From contig NZ_JAHUWJ010000003.1 of assembly GCF_019219075.1 (NCBI RefSeq), positions 124,001 to 188,000 on the forward strand: a stretch of DNA of 64,000 nucleotides. Direction: 5' to 3'. Both the position numbers and the translations under genes were made by a program. Positions 45,738-55,053 of the stretch are shown here, piece by piece. This DNA comes from Chitinophaga sp. sic0106. GTDB lineage: Bacteria; Bacteroidota; Bacteroidia; Chitinophagales; Chitinophagaceae. Below the pieces are notes generated by a model. It saw only the letters and a list, made by a program, of their open reading frames with translations. It had not been told where the DNA came from and searched no databases. The first letter of the stretch is position 1. The number at the start of each line of letters is the position of its first letter.

Positions 45738-47123
45738 TTATAGTTTTACCGGGATGCCCCTGTAAAAATCATAGATCCTTATATTAAGTGCTGCATTGTA
45801 TTTCGACTGAACGTAAGCCTGAACTGCCTGAATGTAGAGGTTCTTTTGCTGAAGAAACTCTACGATATTGGCCACGCCTACTTTCAGTTGTTCATTAGCA
45901 ATGCGGTAGCTTTCCTGTACGTATTTAAACTGCTCCACGGCGGCGTCGTACTGGCCCTGCGCATTGAGTACATTGATGTAGGCCTGTTCCACATCCTGGG
46001 AGAGGTTTGTTTTTGTATTCTGGAGATTGAGGTGCGATTGATCGATATTGATTTTTGCCTTTTCAATATTGGTTTTATTCACTTTTCTTGTGAAGATGGG
46101 CACCGACAGTGTGAGTCCTATTTGCTGGTAAAAATTATTATCCAACTGTTTGAAATAGGCAAAATCATTACCGGTGAGATAGTTGCTGGACAAGGACCCG
46201 CCGGCGGTGAGCACGGGCAAACGTGCTGCTCTGGCTTTGGCCAGGTCCAGGTGTGCCACATCCACGTTCAGGTTGCCGCTTTTGATTTCCGGGCGGGTGT
46301 CAAATGCTTCCTGCTGGGCCTCATCCACAGGGGTGAGCAAACCGGTGGCCATAAGTGTATCCGGCGCCACGATATCAAAAGGTTTACCGGTGGGCAATTG
46401 TAATATTTGCTTCAGGGTAAGCATATTTTGCCGGCGTGTATTCTCTGCCGTTATGAGTGTATACTTGTCATTGGCCAGCTGGGCCTGTAGCTGTGCCAGG
46501 TCTTTGAGGGCGATACTTCCTACATCATACTGCTGTTGTGCCCTTGCTACCTGTGCTTCGGAGGTTGTTACAATATCTTTTATGTAGATGATATTTTCCC
46601 TGGCTAGCAGGATGTTCAGATAGGATTGGGTAATCAGCAGGGTAATATCGTTCATCTGCTGTGCAATGCTGAGATCTGCCACCTGCGTAAGTATATTTTT
46701 CTGTTGTATATCTCTGTTGAGATAGCCACCGTTGTAGATGGTGACGCTGGAGTTCACGCTGTAGCTGCCGGAAGCGGCGGTACCGTAAGACGTGCTGTTG
46801 TTGGTGTTTTTACCACCGGTAAAATTCTGTGTGGCGGAGGCGTTCAGGTTAGGCAGCCTGGCGGCTCTGGACAGGATCAAGTCCTGCTCACTCGTTTGCC
46901 GGCTGAGCCGCAGACTGTTGAGTGTAATATTATAGCGCATGGCGTAATCGAGGCATTGCTGCAGGTCCCACTCTACCGGTGAAACAGAATCTGCCGGCGC
47001 CTGAGCAAAGCTACCGGTTACCAGTAGCAGCAGCACCCAGGTGAATATGGCCTTTGGCATCTGCCTGAAAAAATTATTAATCCCCTGTGATGGTATCATA
47101 AACCCTGCTATATTTAAATCCAT
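45738..47123 (-). CDS. tolC: TolC-family outer-membrane efflux channel (MacAB partner)
   Basis: A 461-residue outer-membrane efflux protein. The signal peptide is preceded by about 21 extra residues if the start is 47123; a second ATG at 47060 gives MPKAIFTWVLLLLVTGSFAQ, a standard signal. OEP repeats are visible (WDLQQCLDYAMRYNITLNSLRLSR and the later VEQAYINVLNAQGQYDAAVEQF). It is first in the tolC-macA-ATPase-macB operon. It is distinct from the EmrAB TolC at 16.6 kb. Confidence 0.92.
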   Translation of the reverse strand: MDLNIAGFMIPSQGINNFFRQMPKAIFTWVLLLLVTGSFAQAPADSVSPVEWDLQQCLDYAMRYNITLNSLRLSRQTSEQDLILSRAARLPNLNASATQNFTGGKNTNNSTSYGTAASGSYSVNSSVTIYNGGYLNRDIQQKNILTQVADLSIAQQMNDITLLITQSYLNILLARENIIYIKDIVTTSEAQVARAQQQYDVGSIALKDLAQLQAQLANDKYTLITAENTRRQNMLTLKQILQLPTGKPFDIVAPDTLMATGLLTPVDEAQQEAFDTRPEIKSGNLNVDVAHLDLAKARAARLPVLTAGGSLSSNYLTGNDFAYFKQLDNNFYQQIGLTLSVPIFTRKVNKTNIEKAKINIDQSHLNLQNTKTNLSQDVEQAYINVLNAQGQYDAAVEQFKYVQESYRIANEQLKVGVANIVEFLQQKNLYIQAVQAYVQSKYNAALNIRIYDFYRGIPVKL

Positions 47124-47367
47124 GATGGGTTACGCTGATTTGTCCGCCAAACTTCAAGCCGGAAACGCTGGAATGGTGGTGATGATGTCGGACGATAACA
47201 GTATCTAACATTGCTTAACATTAAATAACATTTGGGTATTTTTTGATCCACTGAGATTTTTTTGAGCGAATTTCAAATGACACGTTCGGTCTCATTTGGG
47301 GGTGTTCCGCGCTGCGCGCGGGCGGCTTTCTGGCCCGCTTTGCCTACGAAGGTCGTTACCTGTTTGC
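47124..47367. other. Upstream region of the MacAB operon
   Basis: About 240 bases without a credible gene. GCGGGC (47317-47322) and GCCCGC (47333-47338) form a weak inverted repeat, and GC-rich and T-rich blocks alternate. The operon promoter should lie here, but I cannot point to a consensus element. Confidence 0.35.
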
Positions 47368-47439
47368 TGTAGGGGCGCACTGGTGGTGCGCCCCTACAAC
47401 GTTTTGACCAGCGCCGAAGGCGCTGGTCAAAACGTTGTA
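47368..47439. repeat. Overlapping double hairpin in a divergent promoter region
   Basis: Hairpin A has 13-bp arms at 47368-47380 and 47386-47398. Hairpin B has 21-bp perfect arms at 47395-47415 and 47419-47439 with a GAA loop. TACA at 47395-47398 belongs to both arms. The site lies between two divergent gene starts (47123 and 47492), so it is not expected to be a simple terminator for either gene. Confidence 0.75.
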
Positions 47440-47474
47440 CTAAATCATATAACAATAGAATTTCATTAAGGTTG

Positions 47475-47482
47475 TATTTTTG
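47475..47482 (+). promoter_or_regulatory. -7 element of the DUF92 gene
   Basis: TATTTTTG matches TAnnTTTG and ends 9 bases before the ATG at 47492. It overlaps the TTG at 47480, which makes 47492 the better start. No clear -33 element. Confidence 0.45.
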
Positions 47483-47491
47483 GCCACAACT

Positions 47492-48193
47492 ATGGAAACG
47501 ATCATAATAGCAGTGGTAGTTGCGCTGGCCGCTGCGTTGGTAGTAATTAAGAAAAAGCTCACACTGGCAGCCGGCATTACCGGGTGGCTGGTGGCGATGG
47601 CTATATATATGGGTACCCGTTATGAAGGGTTGGCTTACCTGGCTTTATTTTTTGGGAGTGCTACCTGGGCGACGCGGCATCAGCGAGGTGTTAAATCCAA
47701 CGTAGAAGAACATACGGAAATCCGTAAGGCCTCCCAGGTGCTGGCCAATGGCGGCGTAGCTGCGTTGCTGGGTTTGGCAGCCTGGCTGTTTCCTCCCTAC
47801 CAGCCTTTATTTACGCTGCTGATGGCCGCGGGCTTTGCATCCGCCACGGCAGATACCCTATCGTCTGAACTTGGAACGGTGTATGGCAGCCGGTTTTACA
47901 ATGTTATTTCCTGGAAAAAAGATACCCGTGGGCTGGATGGTGTGGTAAGTTTGGAAGGCACGCTGATAGGCGCCGCAGGTGCCATTGCCGTTGCAGGCGT
48001 GTATGCAGCCTTCCGCCAGGTGGATGCCGGCTGTATCATTATCGCGCTAAGTGGTATACTGGGGAATTATATTGATTCGGTATTGGGTGCCACGCTGGAA
48101 AGAAAGCAGCAACTGAATAATGATATGGTGAATGTGCTGAATACCGTGGGGGCGGTTGCGATTGCATTAATACTTTATTTTTTTCTCTTTTAG
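47492..48193 (+). CDS. DUF92 family membrane protein
   Basis: A 233-residue polytopic membrane protein starting METIIIAVVVALAAALVV. The family core is present: GFASATADTLSSELGTVYG, then GLDGVVSLEGTLIGAAGAIAVAG, then GNYIDSVLGATLE. DUF92/VTE6-like proteins relate to phytol/polyprenol phosphate kinases, so a lipid-phosphate role is possible but unproven. The last codons and the TAG stop (48191-48193) form the outer left arm of the double hairpin that follows. Confidence 0.88.
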   Translation: METIIIAVVVALAAALVVIKKKLTLAAGITGWLVAMAIYMGTRYEGLAYLALFFGSATWATRHQRGVKSNVEEHTEIRKASQVLANGGVAALLGLAAWLFPPYQPLFTLLMAAGFASATADTLSSELGTVYGSRFYNVISWKKDTRGLDGVVSLEGTLIGAAGAIAVAGVYAAFRQVDAGCIIIALSGILGNYIDSVLGATLERKQQLNNDMVNVLNTVGAVAIALILYFFLF

Positions 48194-48256
48194 GTTGACC
48201 TCCGGTCAACCTAAAAGAGAAAAGCTCACGCCGCCGGCGTGAGCTTTTCTCTTTTA
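48181..48256. terminator. Overlapping double hairpin, best example (X of 12 bases)
   Basis: Hairpin A has perfect 20-bp arms at 48181-48200 and 48204-48223, loop TCC. Hairpin B has perfect 21-bp arms at 48212-48232 and 48236-48256, loop GCC. X is TTTTCTCTTTTA at 48181-48192, its complement TAAAAGAGAAAA at 48212-48223, and X again at 48245-48256. The first X contains the last codons and part of the stop of the DUF92 gene. The second faces the convergent protease gene, whose stop is 21 bases on. Confidence 0.85.
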
Positions 48257-48276
48257 AACCAGTTAATTACTTTACT

Positions 48277-51200
48277 TTATTTAATCTCCTTCAGCATTTC
48301 TTTCACCGCAGCTTCCATCTGTGCATCGTTACCAGCGAGGAAGCCCTCAAATGGCAAAGGCACGCGGATATCCGGCTCTACCTGCAGGTTTTCGGTAGGG
48401 CGGTTTTCAGCACCAATGGTAGCTACCATAGGGATACCGAATACGATGGTTGGATCGATCTGAGTTTCCCACCATACAGCGGTACCGGTACCTGCCACAG
48501 GCATACCTACCAGTTTACCCAGCTTACCTTGTTTATATACATATGGGAAGATGAAGGCGTCGCTGTAGTTACCTTCACTCATTACCACGCAGCTAGGTCC
48601 CTGCCATACGCCCATTGGCTCGCCACCGCTGAGGCGGTGACCCTGTGGTGCAAATTCCAGGTACTTCTTACCGCTGAGGAAAGAGTATAAGTCATCATGC
48701 AGCCAGCCACCACCGTTGAAGCGGGTATCAACGATCAGCGCTTTCTTGTCTTTATTCTTACCCATTACTACGTCGTATACGGAGCGGAAGCTGGCATCGT
48801 TCATGCCTTCTACGTGTACATAGCCCACTTTGCCACCACTGAGTTTATCTACGAGTCTGGACATCCTGTCGGTCCAGCGTTTGTACAGCAGGCCTGATTC
48901 TTCCCCGCTGCTGATAGGCTTCACGGTTTCGTCCCAACGTTGTTTGGTATCAGGGTTGTACACGCTCAGCAGCACGTTGGTGTTTACTTTGCGGTTCAGC
49001 AGCGTTGCCCAGTCGAATGCACTGGTGATTGCCACGCCATCGATTTTTTCGATGATGTCACCTTTTTTCAGTTTGATGCTGGCTTTATCCAGCGGTCCAC
49101 CGTTGATCACCTCATCCACTTTCAGGCCATCCGCAGTGGAGGCTTCATCGTAGAGCAGGCCCAGGGCAGCTGTCACATCACCGTTAGGAATCATAGGGCT
49201 GTAACGACCACCTGTATGGGAACCGTTCAGTTCACCCAACAGTTCACTCAGCAGCTCCTGGAAATCGTAGTTGTTGCTGATATAAGGCAGGAATCGCGCA
49301 TAGGTATCACCGTACATCTTCCAGTCGATCCCATGAATTTTTGGATCGTAGAATTTCTCTTTCACCTGCTTCCAGGCATGCCAGTAGATGTATTCCCGCT
49401 CTTTCTCCTGATTCAGGGCCATTTCTGAGCCGATAGATACCGGTGTTATTTTACCGGAATTAGCATCTACCTTTACTACACTACCACGGTTGCTCACAAA
49501 TACGGTGTTACCGTCTTTACTCAGTTCCAGGCCACCCGGTGAGCCACCCAGCTTAGCGAGGATTTTGGTTTCACCGGTTCTCGGTTCGGTTACCCACAGG
49601 TCAAAACCTTTTTCGAAAGCAGCCATGTAAAACAATTTGCTACCATCTTTATTCAGCACATAATCGCTGATGGAAGCACTGTTGATCGTGAGTCGTACCC
49701 GGCGGTTTTCCAGGTTATCGAAGTTCGGCTGCCAGTTTTTTTTAGCAGTAGTATCTTTTTCTTTTGACTTGGCAGTATCTTTTTTAGTATCACCACCTTC
49801 TTTCAATAAATTAAATTCATCTTTCGATAATTTGAATTTATCGTAGGCTTCCTGATCGAGGAATACCGCGTAGATATCTACTTCGCGGCTGCCTTGTTTG
49901 GCGAGCGATTTACGGCCTTCACGGTTGTTGGACCAGGTCATCATTTTACCCTCAGCAGCCCATTTACCATTACCTTCTCCAAATCCGCTGTTGATAGGAT
50001 AGAAAGGTGTGCCTTTGCCATCCGCAGCCAATACGGCGAGGTTGCTGGAACCGAAATAGTTTTGCTCATCATCTACCAGTAACCATTTGCTGTCTGGTGA
50101 CCAGGCAAACGTCCAGTCGCCGTCAGAATAGCTGTGGTTATGGCCTTCCGGCAGGATGGTACGGGTTTTACCGCTGGCGATGTTTAATACTTTCAGCTCA
50201 TTACGATTTTCCACGAAAGCCACTTCTTTGCCATCCGGTGAAAACAGTGGTTGGAACTCCTCGGCAGCTGTGGCCAGCAGCGGTTCTTCCTTCAACAGCG
50301 TAGCGTTGAAGAAGAAAGGTTCCTCCTTGCGCACTACAGTGGACTGGAAGATATCCCAGTTGCCATTGCGTTCAGCCGCGTATACTACTTTTTTACCATC
50401 CGGGGACCAGTTCACCATACGCTCCTGTTGCGGAGTATTGGTGAGGCGCTTGGTCATGTTTCCATCTACGCTCGTCACGTATACTTCACCTCTTGCAACA
50501 AACGCCATCTGTTTTCCATCAGGGCTCATGGCAAACTCAGTGATGTTACCGGATACCGGCATATTTTTTACTACCGATCCGCGACCGTCGTTAAAGATTT
50601 GCACGTTGATTTTCTTTGGCTTTTCGCCATCTTTCAACGTATATATCTCCCCGTTATAGGTAAAAGACAAAACACCATTATCCGCCCTGCTCAAACCTCT
50701 TACCGGATGATTGGTGAAGCTGGTGAGCTGTTGGATGTTGCCTTTGTCGGTCAGGGAGGATTTAAACAGATTTTGTGAGATACCACCTTTTTCGCTCAGG
50801 TAGTACACCTCGTTGTTGTTACCGAATACGGGTTCGCGATCCTCGCCTTCGTAGGCCGACACCTGGTCATACTTTCCTTTGGCTACATCCAGCACCCAGA
50901 TATCGCGGGTAACCGCGGAGGTGTGGTGTTTACGGAAAGGATCTTCGTAACCTTTACGGTCCTGGAATACGATTTTGCTGCCGTCTTTATTGTAGCGGGC
51001 AGCATCCATGCCGGCCGCGCTCAGGAGTACGGAGCGGCCACCTGTAACGGGTACCGTATACACGTTACGGAAAATGCGGTAGGGGAAACGTACGCTTACA
51101 GCAGGGGCATTGCGTACACTACCAAAGAGCACCTGTTTGTTATCCGGTGTAAAATCATACGGATAATCGGCGGCGCTGTTGGTAGTAAGCCTAACCGGCG

Positions 51201-51495
51201 TACCACCGGTGGCTGGCATTACAAACACATCGAAGTTACCATATCTGTCGCTGGCAAATGCAATGGATTTACCGTCGTGACTCCATACCGGCATCATATC
51301 ATGTGCTTCATGGATGGTGAGAGGTACTGCTACTCCACCATTGGCGTCAACGCGGTAAATATCACCCTTATAGCCGAAAACAATGGTTTTACCATCCGGG
51401 GAAATGGCTGGATTTCTTAACCAAAGGGCATTATCCTGGGCATAGGAAGAGGCGGCGAGCAGTAAGGCCGCACAACTGAATAAAATCTTCTTCAT
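48277..51495 (-). CDS. Tricorn-like S41 family peptidase
   Basis: A 1072-residue exported protease with signal peptide (ILFSCAALLLAASSYAQ). It has N-terminal six- and seven-bladed beta-propeller repeats with PD40-type motifs (NPAISPDGKTIVFGY and WSHDGKSIAFASDRYGNFDVF), a PDZ domain near residue 800 (LGLLYDEASTADGLKV) and an S41 domain. The tricorn catalytic residues can be matched: H760 (NGSHTGGRY), S978 and D979 (EGNYSDAF), and E1035 (TENLQVEPDI); the H-to-S distance of 218 is the tricorn spacing. It degrades peptides in the periplasm. Several long frames inside on the other strand are shadows. Confidence 0.94.
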   Translation of the reverse strand: MKKILFSCAALLLAASSYAQDNALWLRNPAISPDGKTIVFGYKGDIYRVDANGGVAVPLTIHEAHDMMPVWSHDGKSIAFASDRYGNFDVFVMPATGGTPVRLTTNSAADYPYDFTPDNKQVLFGSVRNAPAVSVRFPYRIFRNVYTVPVTGGRSVLLSAAGMDAARYNKDGSKIVFQDRKGYEDPFRKHHTSAVTRDIWVLDVAKGKYDQVSAYEGEDREPVFGNNNEVYYLSEKGGISQNLFKSSLTDKGNIQQLTSFTNHPVRGLSRADNGVLSFTYNGEIYTLKDGEKPKKINVQIFNDGRGSVVKNMPVSGNITEFAMSPDGKQMAFVARGEVYVTSVDGNMTKRLTNTPQQERMVNWSPDGKKVVYAAERNGNWDIFQSTVVRKEEPFFFNATLLKEEPLLATAAEEFQPLFSPDGKEVAFVENRNELKVLNIASGKTRTILPEGHNHSYSDGDWTFAWSPDSKWLLVDDEQNYFGSSNLAVLAADGKGTPFYPINSGFGEGNGKWAAEGKMMTWSNNREGRKSLAKQGSREVDIYAVFLDQEAYDKFKLSKDEFNLLKEGGDTKKDTAKSKEKDTTAKKNWQPNFDNLENRRVRLTINSASISDYVLNKDGSKLFYMAAFEKGFDLWVTEPRTGETKILAKLGGSPGGLELSKDGNTVFVSNRGSVVKVDANSGKITPVSIGSEMALNQEKEREYIYWHAWKQVKEKFYDPKIHGIDWKMYGDTYARFLPYISNNYDFQELLSELLGELNGSHTGGRYSPMIPNGDVTAALGLLYDEASTADGLKVDEVINGGPLDKASIKLKKGDIIEKIDGVAITSAFDWATLLNRKVNTNVLLSVYNPDTKQRWDETVKPISSGEESGLLYKRWTDRMSRLVDKLSGGKVGYVHVEGMNDASFRSVYDVVMGKNKDKKALIVDTRFNGGGWLHDDLYSFLSGKKYLEFAPQGHRLSGGEPMGVWQGPSCVVMSEGNYSDAFIFPYVYKQGKLGKLVGMPVAGTGTAVWWETQIDPTIVFGIPMVATIGAENRPTENLQVEPDIRVPLPFEGFLAGNDAQMEAAVKEMLKEIK

Positions 51496-51599
51496 AAGCG
51501 GTATTAGATAGCTTTGTATAACCGCCTAAAATAGTGAATTACTCCCGCTTTGGCAATGCCTTACTTGACAAGCGGTCCGGAAGCCCAATAGCTGGAAAA

Positions 51600-52478
51600 T
51601 CAGGTGGTCTTATAGAGGTACCATCCGCCGCCGAGGTCGCGCAGCATAATCAGGTCCGAATTATACAAATCCGGCAGTTCCTTTTTATCAGGTACAAAGA
51701 GGTAGCCTACGAAGTTATCGATCATACCTCCGATCATGAAACGGATGGCGGTGGAGCCTTCCGGTTCGCCGGTGAGCACTGTTTCTATCAGCAGGTCTTT
51801 ATAATCGGGTACGTATTTACGCAGCAGTTTGTGATACTTTCCTTTTTGTGCTGGATGACGTTGTATTTCCGCCATGGCTGTATCTTTCAAACGATCGAAT
51901 GCGGCCTTGTTGCGTTTAAAATGAGCTGCAATGGAATCATCGAGAGCGAGGGCTAAACGAAGGTTACCAATCAGAAAATGATAATCATCCATGGAAGTCA
52001 GCATTTTCAGTGCGTTCCCTTGTTTATCCTGTTGTGCCGCGGCTATGAGTGTATCCAGGTAGCCTTGCGGCATTTGTTCCAGTTCTTCCAGTTCCGCCTG
52101 CATAATGCCTGTCATAGCCAGTGAGCGTACGCTCTGCAATTTCCAGGTCGTATCGCGTACCATGCGCAGGTATAGGTCCGCACCATTGCCGGTGGAGTCG
52201 ATCACGGTAAGATTGATCAATGCGAGCGTATCGCGCTGATCGAGCACTCTCCATTGCAGGGCGGCATTTCCGAGATCCCTTCCGTTAGGTGTACCGTCGT
52301 ATTCACCGGTGATGTATTTATACATATCCGGTACTGAATCTTTACCAAAAATAATTTTCGCCACTTTTACCGCTTCATTTCCACGCTTTCCTTTAACGCC
52401 GGGTACTTTTTCCTTACAGGAAAAAAAACCGCTGATAATCAGGGCCAAACAGGCTAATAAGATAGTATTGCTTCTCAT
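51600..52478 (-). CDS. Hypothetical lipoprotein
   Basis: A 292-residue lipoprotein: signal peptide with lipobox SGFFSCKEK (C21). The mature part mixes helix and strand with no known motif (AAQQDKQGNALKMLTSMDDYHFLIGNLRLALA and TAIRFMIGGMIDNFVGYLFVPDKKELPD). The end, MLRDLGGGWYLYKTT, suggests a small beta domain. I do not recognise the family. Separated by about 100 bases from the protease gene and on the same strand. Confidence 0.75.
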   Translation of the reverse strand: MRSNTILLACLALIISGFFSCKEKVPGVKGKRGNEAVKVAKIIFGKDSVPDMYKYITGEYDGTPNGRDLGNAALQWRVLDQRDTLALINLTVIDSTGNGADLYLRMVRDTTWKLQSVRSLAMTGIMQAELEELEQMPQGYLDTLIAAAQQDKQGNALKMLTSMDDYHFLIGNLRLALALDDSIAAHFKRNKAAFDRLKDTAMAEIQRHPAQKGKYHKLLRKYVPDYKDLLIETVLTGEPEGSTAIRFMIGGMIDNFVGYLFVPDKKELPDLYNSDLIMLRDLGGGWYLYKTT

Positions 52479-52592
52479 GATAAAAGGGTTTTATCAGAAA
52501 TGGTCAGCCCTAAAGATACGAATATCAGAATAAGCGATATATATATTTAAAAAATACCAGCTACCTTTAGTACGGTCAAAAAATAAATATTT

Positions 52593-53030
52593 ATGAAACG
52601 CCCCTCTTTAGAGCGATTAGCCCAAATCCTTCACCAGGTACCCGCCAGATTATCGGAATTTTCCAGCGCAGAATGGAACACACCTTATGCTCCCGGCAAG
52701 TGGAATAAGAAACAGGTGATCGGCCATTTGATCGATAGTGCTGTGAATAATCATCAACGCTTTGTACGTATACAATTTGAGGATTCGCCGGTGATCCGTT
52801 ATGCACAAGAAGAATGGAATCAATACAGCTATCATCATTTGCAAAATGAGCGGCTGTTGTTACAAACATGGATAGCACACAACACCTTTCTGCTGGCGCT
52901 TTTGCAGCAAATTCCGGAAGCTGCGCTGGAGCGCACTGGCATTGGCGGAGAAGGTAAACCATTTACACTCGCCTACATCGTGGACGACTATGTAGATCAC
53001 ATGGATCATCATCTTAAACAGATTTTGTAG
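52593..53030 (+). CDS. DinB-family protein (YfiT-like)
   Basis: A 145-residue four-helix protein of the DinB/YfiT group. Histidine positions of the metal site: VIGHLIDSAVNNHQRF (H near 44 and 52) and YVDHMDHHLKQIL near the end. Core sequences W-KKQVIGHL and EEWNQYSYHHLQNERLL are typical of DUF1572-like members. Putative thiol-linked hydrolase or transferase. It is a second DinB-type gene; the other ends at 37385. Confidence 0.85.
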   Translation: MKRPSLERLAQILHQVPARLSEFSSAEWNTPYAPGKWNKKQVIGHLIDSAVNNHQRFVRIQFEDSPVIRYAQEEWNQYSYHHLQNERLLLQTWIAHNTFLLALLQQIPEAALERTGIGGEGKPFTLAYIVDDYVDHMDHHLKQIL

Positions 53031-53069
53031 TGATAACATTTCCATAATTTCGTGGAAAACCAATTCATT

Positions 53070-53465
53070 ATGTCATCCAGGAATATCAAGCAGGTGATTG
53101 TCATGCGTAAGGACCTGAACATGCGTAAAGGGAAAATGATTGCCCAGGGGTCGCATGCCTCCATGGCTTTTCTTACCCGGCATGCCACCATTGAAGGCAA
53201 TACTTTGCAAACATCGTTACGTAACCCCGAAGAAGTGCAGGAATGGATCTCCTTAGGCTTTACAAAAATATGCCTGTCGGTTGATTCGGAAGAGGAACTG
53301 GTGCGCATATACGAACAGGCAGTGGCGGACGGACTGATAGCTTCACTTATCACGGATAGCGGCTATACGGAGTTTGGAGGCGTGCCTACTAAAACATGCT
53401 GTGCTATTGGGCCTAATAAAAATGAGGACATTGACAGCATTACGAAGGATCTCAAATTGTTATAA
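53070..53465 (+). CDS. pth2: Peptidyl-tRNA hydrolase, Pth2 type
   Basis: A 131-residue Pth2 enzyme from the ATG at 53070; the GTG at 53052 gives a longer frame but adds a non-conserved leader. Family motifs: KQVIVMRKDLNMRKGKMIAQGSHA, then DSGYTEFGGVPTKTCCAIGP. It releases tRNA from peptidyl-tRNA that drops off ribosomes. Pth2 is typical of archaea and eukaryotes but also occurs in many Bacteroidota. Its TAA stop is inside the double hairpin. Confidence 0.9.
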   Translation: MSSRNIKQVIVMRKDLNMRKGKMIAQGSHASMAFLTRHATIEGNTLQTSLRNPEEVQEWISLGFTKICLSVDSEEELVRIYEQAVADGLIASLITDSGYTEFGGVPTKTCCAIGPNKNEDIDSITKDLKLL

Positions 53466-53530
53466 CTGAACCTCCCGACGTCAGCGGGAGGTTCAGTTAA
53501 TGGTCAGGGCCAAAGGCCCTGACCATTAAC
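53463..53530. terminator. Overlapping double hairpin that includes the Pth2 stop
   Basis: Hairpin A has 15-bp arms at 53463-53477 and 53485-53499. Hairpin B has 16-bp arms at 53496-53511 and 53515-53530, loop AAA. TAAC (53463-53466), GTTA (53496-53499) and TAAC (53527-53530) form the X, X' and X blocks. The first X is the Pth2 stop codon plus one base. It lies between convergent genes. Confidence 0.8.
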
Positions 53531-53556
53531 CCCCCTACTATAAGCAAATCAGTTTT

Positions 53557-54876
53557 TTACGGCAGCGTAGTCAGATTTACCGTAGGTGCTACACCGGTAG
53601 CCGTACGTGTAAACGTCGTATTGTAATTGACATAATTACTGAAGAAACCGCAGTTTTTCAGGAAGAATCTGCCTGTACCGCTGTCTACCCCACCGGCGTA
53701 ATCGCGGCGCTGGTCAGCAGTGGCAGTGGCATCTGCCGTAAATCTGGCGGAAGTAATTTCCGTCCATACTCCGGCGGTAGAACGAATCCAGGCGTTGCTA
53801 TACTGCGCACTTCTTCCCAGGTAGCCTTTGGTATCATTGAAGTTTTCGAGGAAAGAATAGAGTCCGCCCAGGTAAGTGGTGGTATTCGGTTGTTTCCACG
53901 TAGCAATGAAGCGCCAGCTGCTGCTTTCAGGCGTATAGATCCAGGAAGAAAAATCAGTTCCGCCGGCTCCGTCAGGCAGTACATGTGTCAGGAATTTATA
54001 GGTGGTACCTGCCTGCCAGTTAAACACGAGGTAGCTCTGTCCACCGGTGCCTTCGCCGCCGAAGGTGTTGTCTACAACACCGGTGCCTTTGCGTACCAGT
54101 GATGTGGTGCCCACTGCGGGGTCCCAGATGGAGAAGAGGATGCGGCGTTCGGTGGCGCTGTTTACCTGGATACCGAAATAACCGCCGTTAAAACCATTGC
54201 TCATATAGTAGGAGCCGATTTTATCTTCCCCTGTAGGCACGGTTACTTCGTTGTAGAACCATTCGGCAGTGGTGCCGGAAGGAATGGTATAGCCGAGGTG
54301 TACCGAAGGGCCGCGGCGCGACCAGTAATAATTAGTGGCATCGTTTGCATAGGTTACACTGTTGGCTGTAGCGCTGCCACTGATGAGGATGTGGGATACA
54401 TCCCCGAAGTAGCTGCCCGTTTTGCTCACCCCTTGCAGGTCTACCTTTACATAGCCGGCGCTGGTGATGTTAATGGAATCGATGTTGTAATCAATGTAGG
54501 AATTTCCTGTTACGGTTTTGGTAAATGCGGTACCGTTCACTGTTACTTTGATAACGCTGGTGCCGGAAGGAACTTTCATGCGTACACCTACTTTGAGGGT
54601 ACCGGTAAGTCCAAGCCGGAAATAGGCGCTGGTTACGCTGTTAACGTTCGTCCAGTTGCCGAGGCCATTGCTGGTGATCACTTCTGCCGCACCGGTTGGC
54701 AGGTTGGTAACAAAAGCGTTGCCTGCGAGTGCCACCGCATAGCTCGAAGCGGCAGGAACAGTTTCTGTTTGTGCAGGGGTGGTGGTGCCGGCGGTCAGTG
54801 CATCGTCGTTTTTATTACAGGATAGCAAAGCAGCAGACACAAGTAGGGTCAAAATAAACTTAGTGTTCACTTTCAT
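53557..54876 (-). CDS. Exported DUF3472/DUF5077-type protein
   Basis: A 439-residue lipoprotein (lipobox LVSAALLSCNKN, C20). An N-terminal beta-sandwich of DUF5077 type (AVALAGNAFVTNLP, then GVRMKVPSGTSVIKVTVNG) is followed by a DUF3472 domain (SVHLGYTIPSGTTAEWFYNEVTVP, then GFNGGYFGIQVNSATERRILFSIWDP, then YLVFNWQAGTTYKFLTHV). This pair is known from Bacteroidota surface proteins, likely glycan-binding or glycan-degrading, but no activity is established. Monocistronic. Confidence 0.85.
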   Translation of the reverse strand: MKVNTKFILTLLVSAALLSCNKNDDALTAGTTTPAQTETVPAASSYAVALAGNAFVTNLPTGAAEVITSNGLGNWTNVNSVTSAYFRLGLTGTLKVGVRMKVPSGTSVIKVTVNGTAFTKTVTGNSYIDYNIDSINITSAGYVKVDLQGVSKTGSYFGDVSHILISGSATANSVTYANDATNYYWSRRGPSVHLGYTIPSGTTAEWFYNEVTVPTGEDKIGSYYMSNGFNGGYFGIQVNSATERRILFSIWDPAVGTTSLVRKGTGVVDNTFGGEGTGGQSYLVFNWQAGTTYKFLTHVLPDGAGGTDFSSWIYTPESSSWRFIATWKQPNTTTYLGGLYSFLENFNDTKGYLGRSAQYSNAWIRSTAGVWTEITSARFTADATATADQRRDYAGGVDSGTGRFFLKNCGFFSNYVNYNTTFTRTATGVAPTVNLTTLP

Positions 54877-55053
54877 TGGATGGTAGTGTTTTTGAGTGAA
54901 ATTTTCAGACAGATTTGCTTATAGAGATGGAGTTTTGTTCACTGGAAAAAATTCGGGTACCCCACAGATCTTGGTTGATTCATTGTTCTCTTAAATATAC
55001 AGCATGATAAATTAAAACAAGAATTTTTTTTGGCGCTACACCATGATGCTTCT
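54877..55053. other. Divergent upstream region of the DUF3472 and AlkB genes
   Basis: About 180 AT-rich bases before the double hairpin. No ORF or consensus promoter can be named with confidence. The DUF3472 promoter should lie here. Confidence 0.35.
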
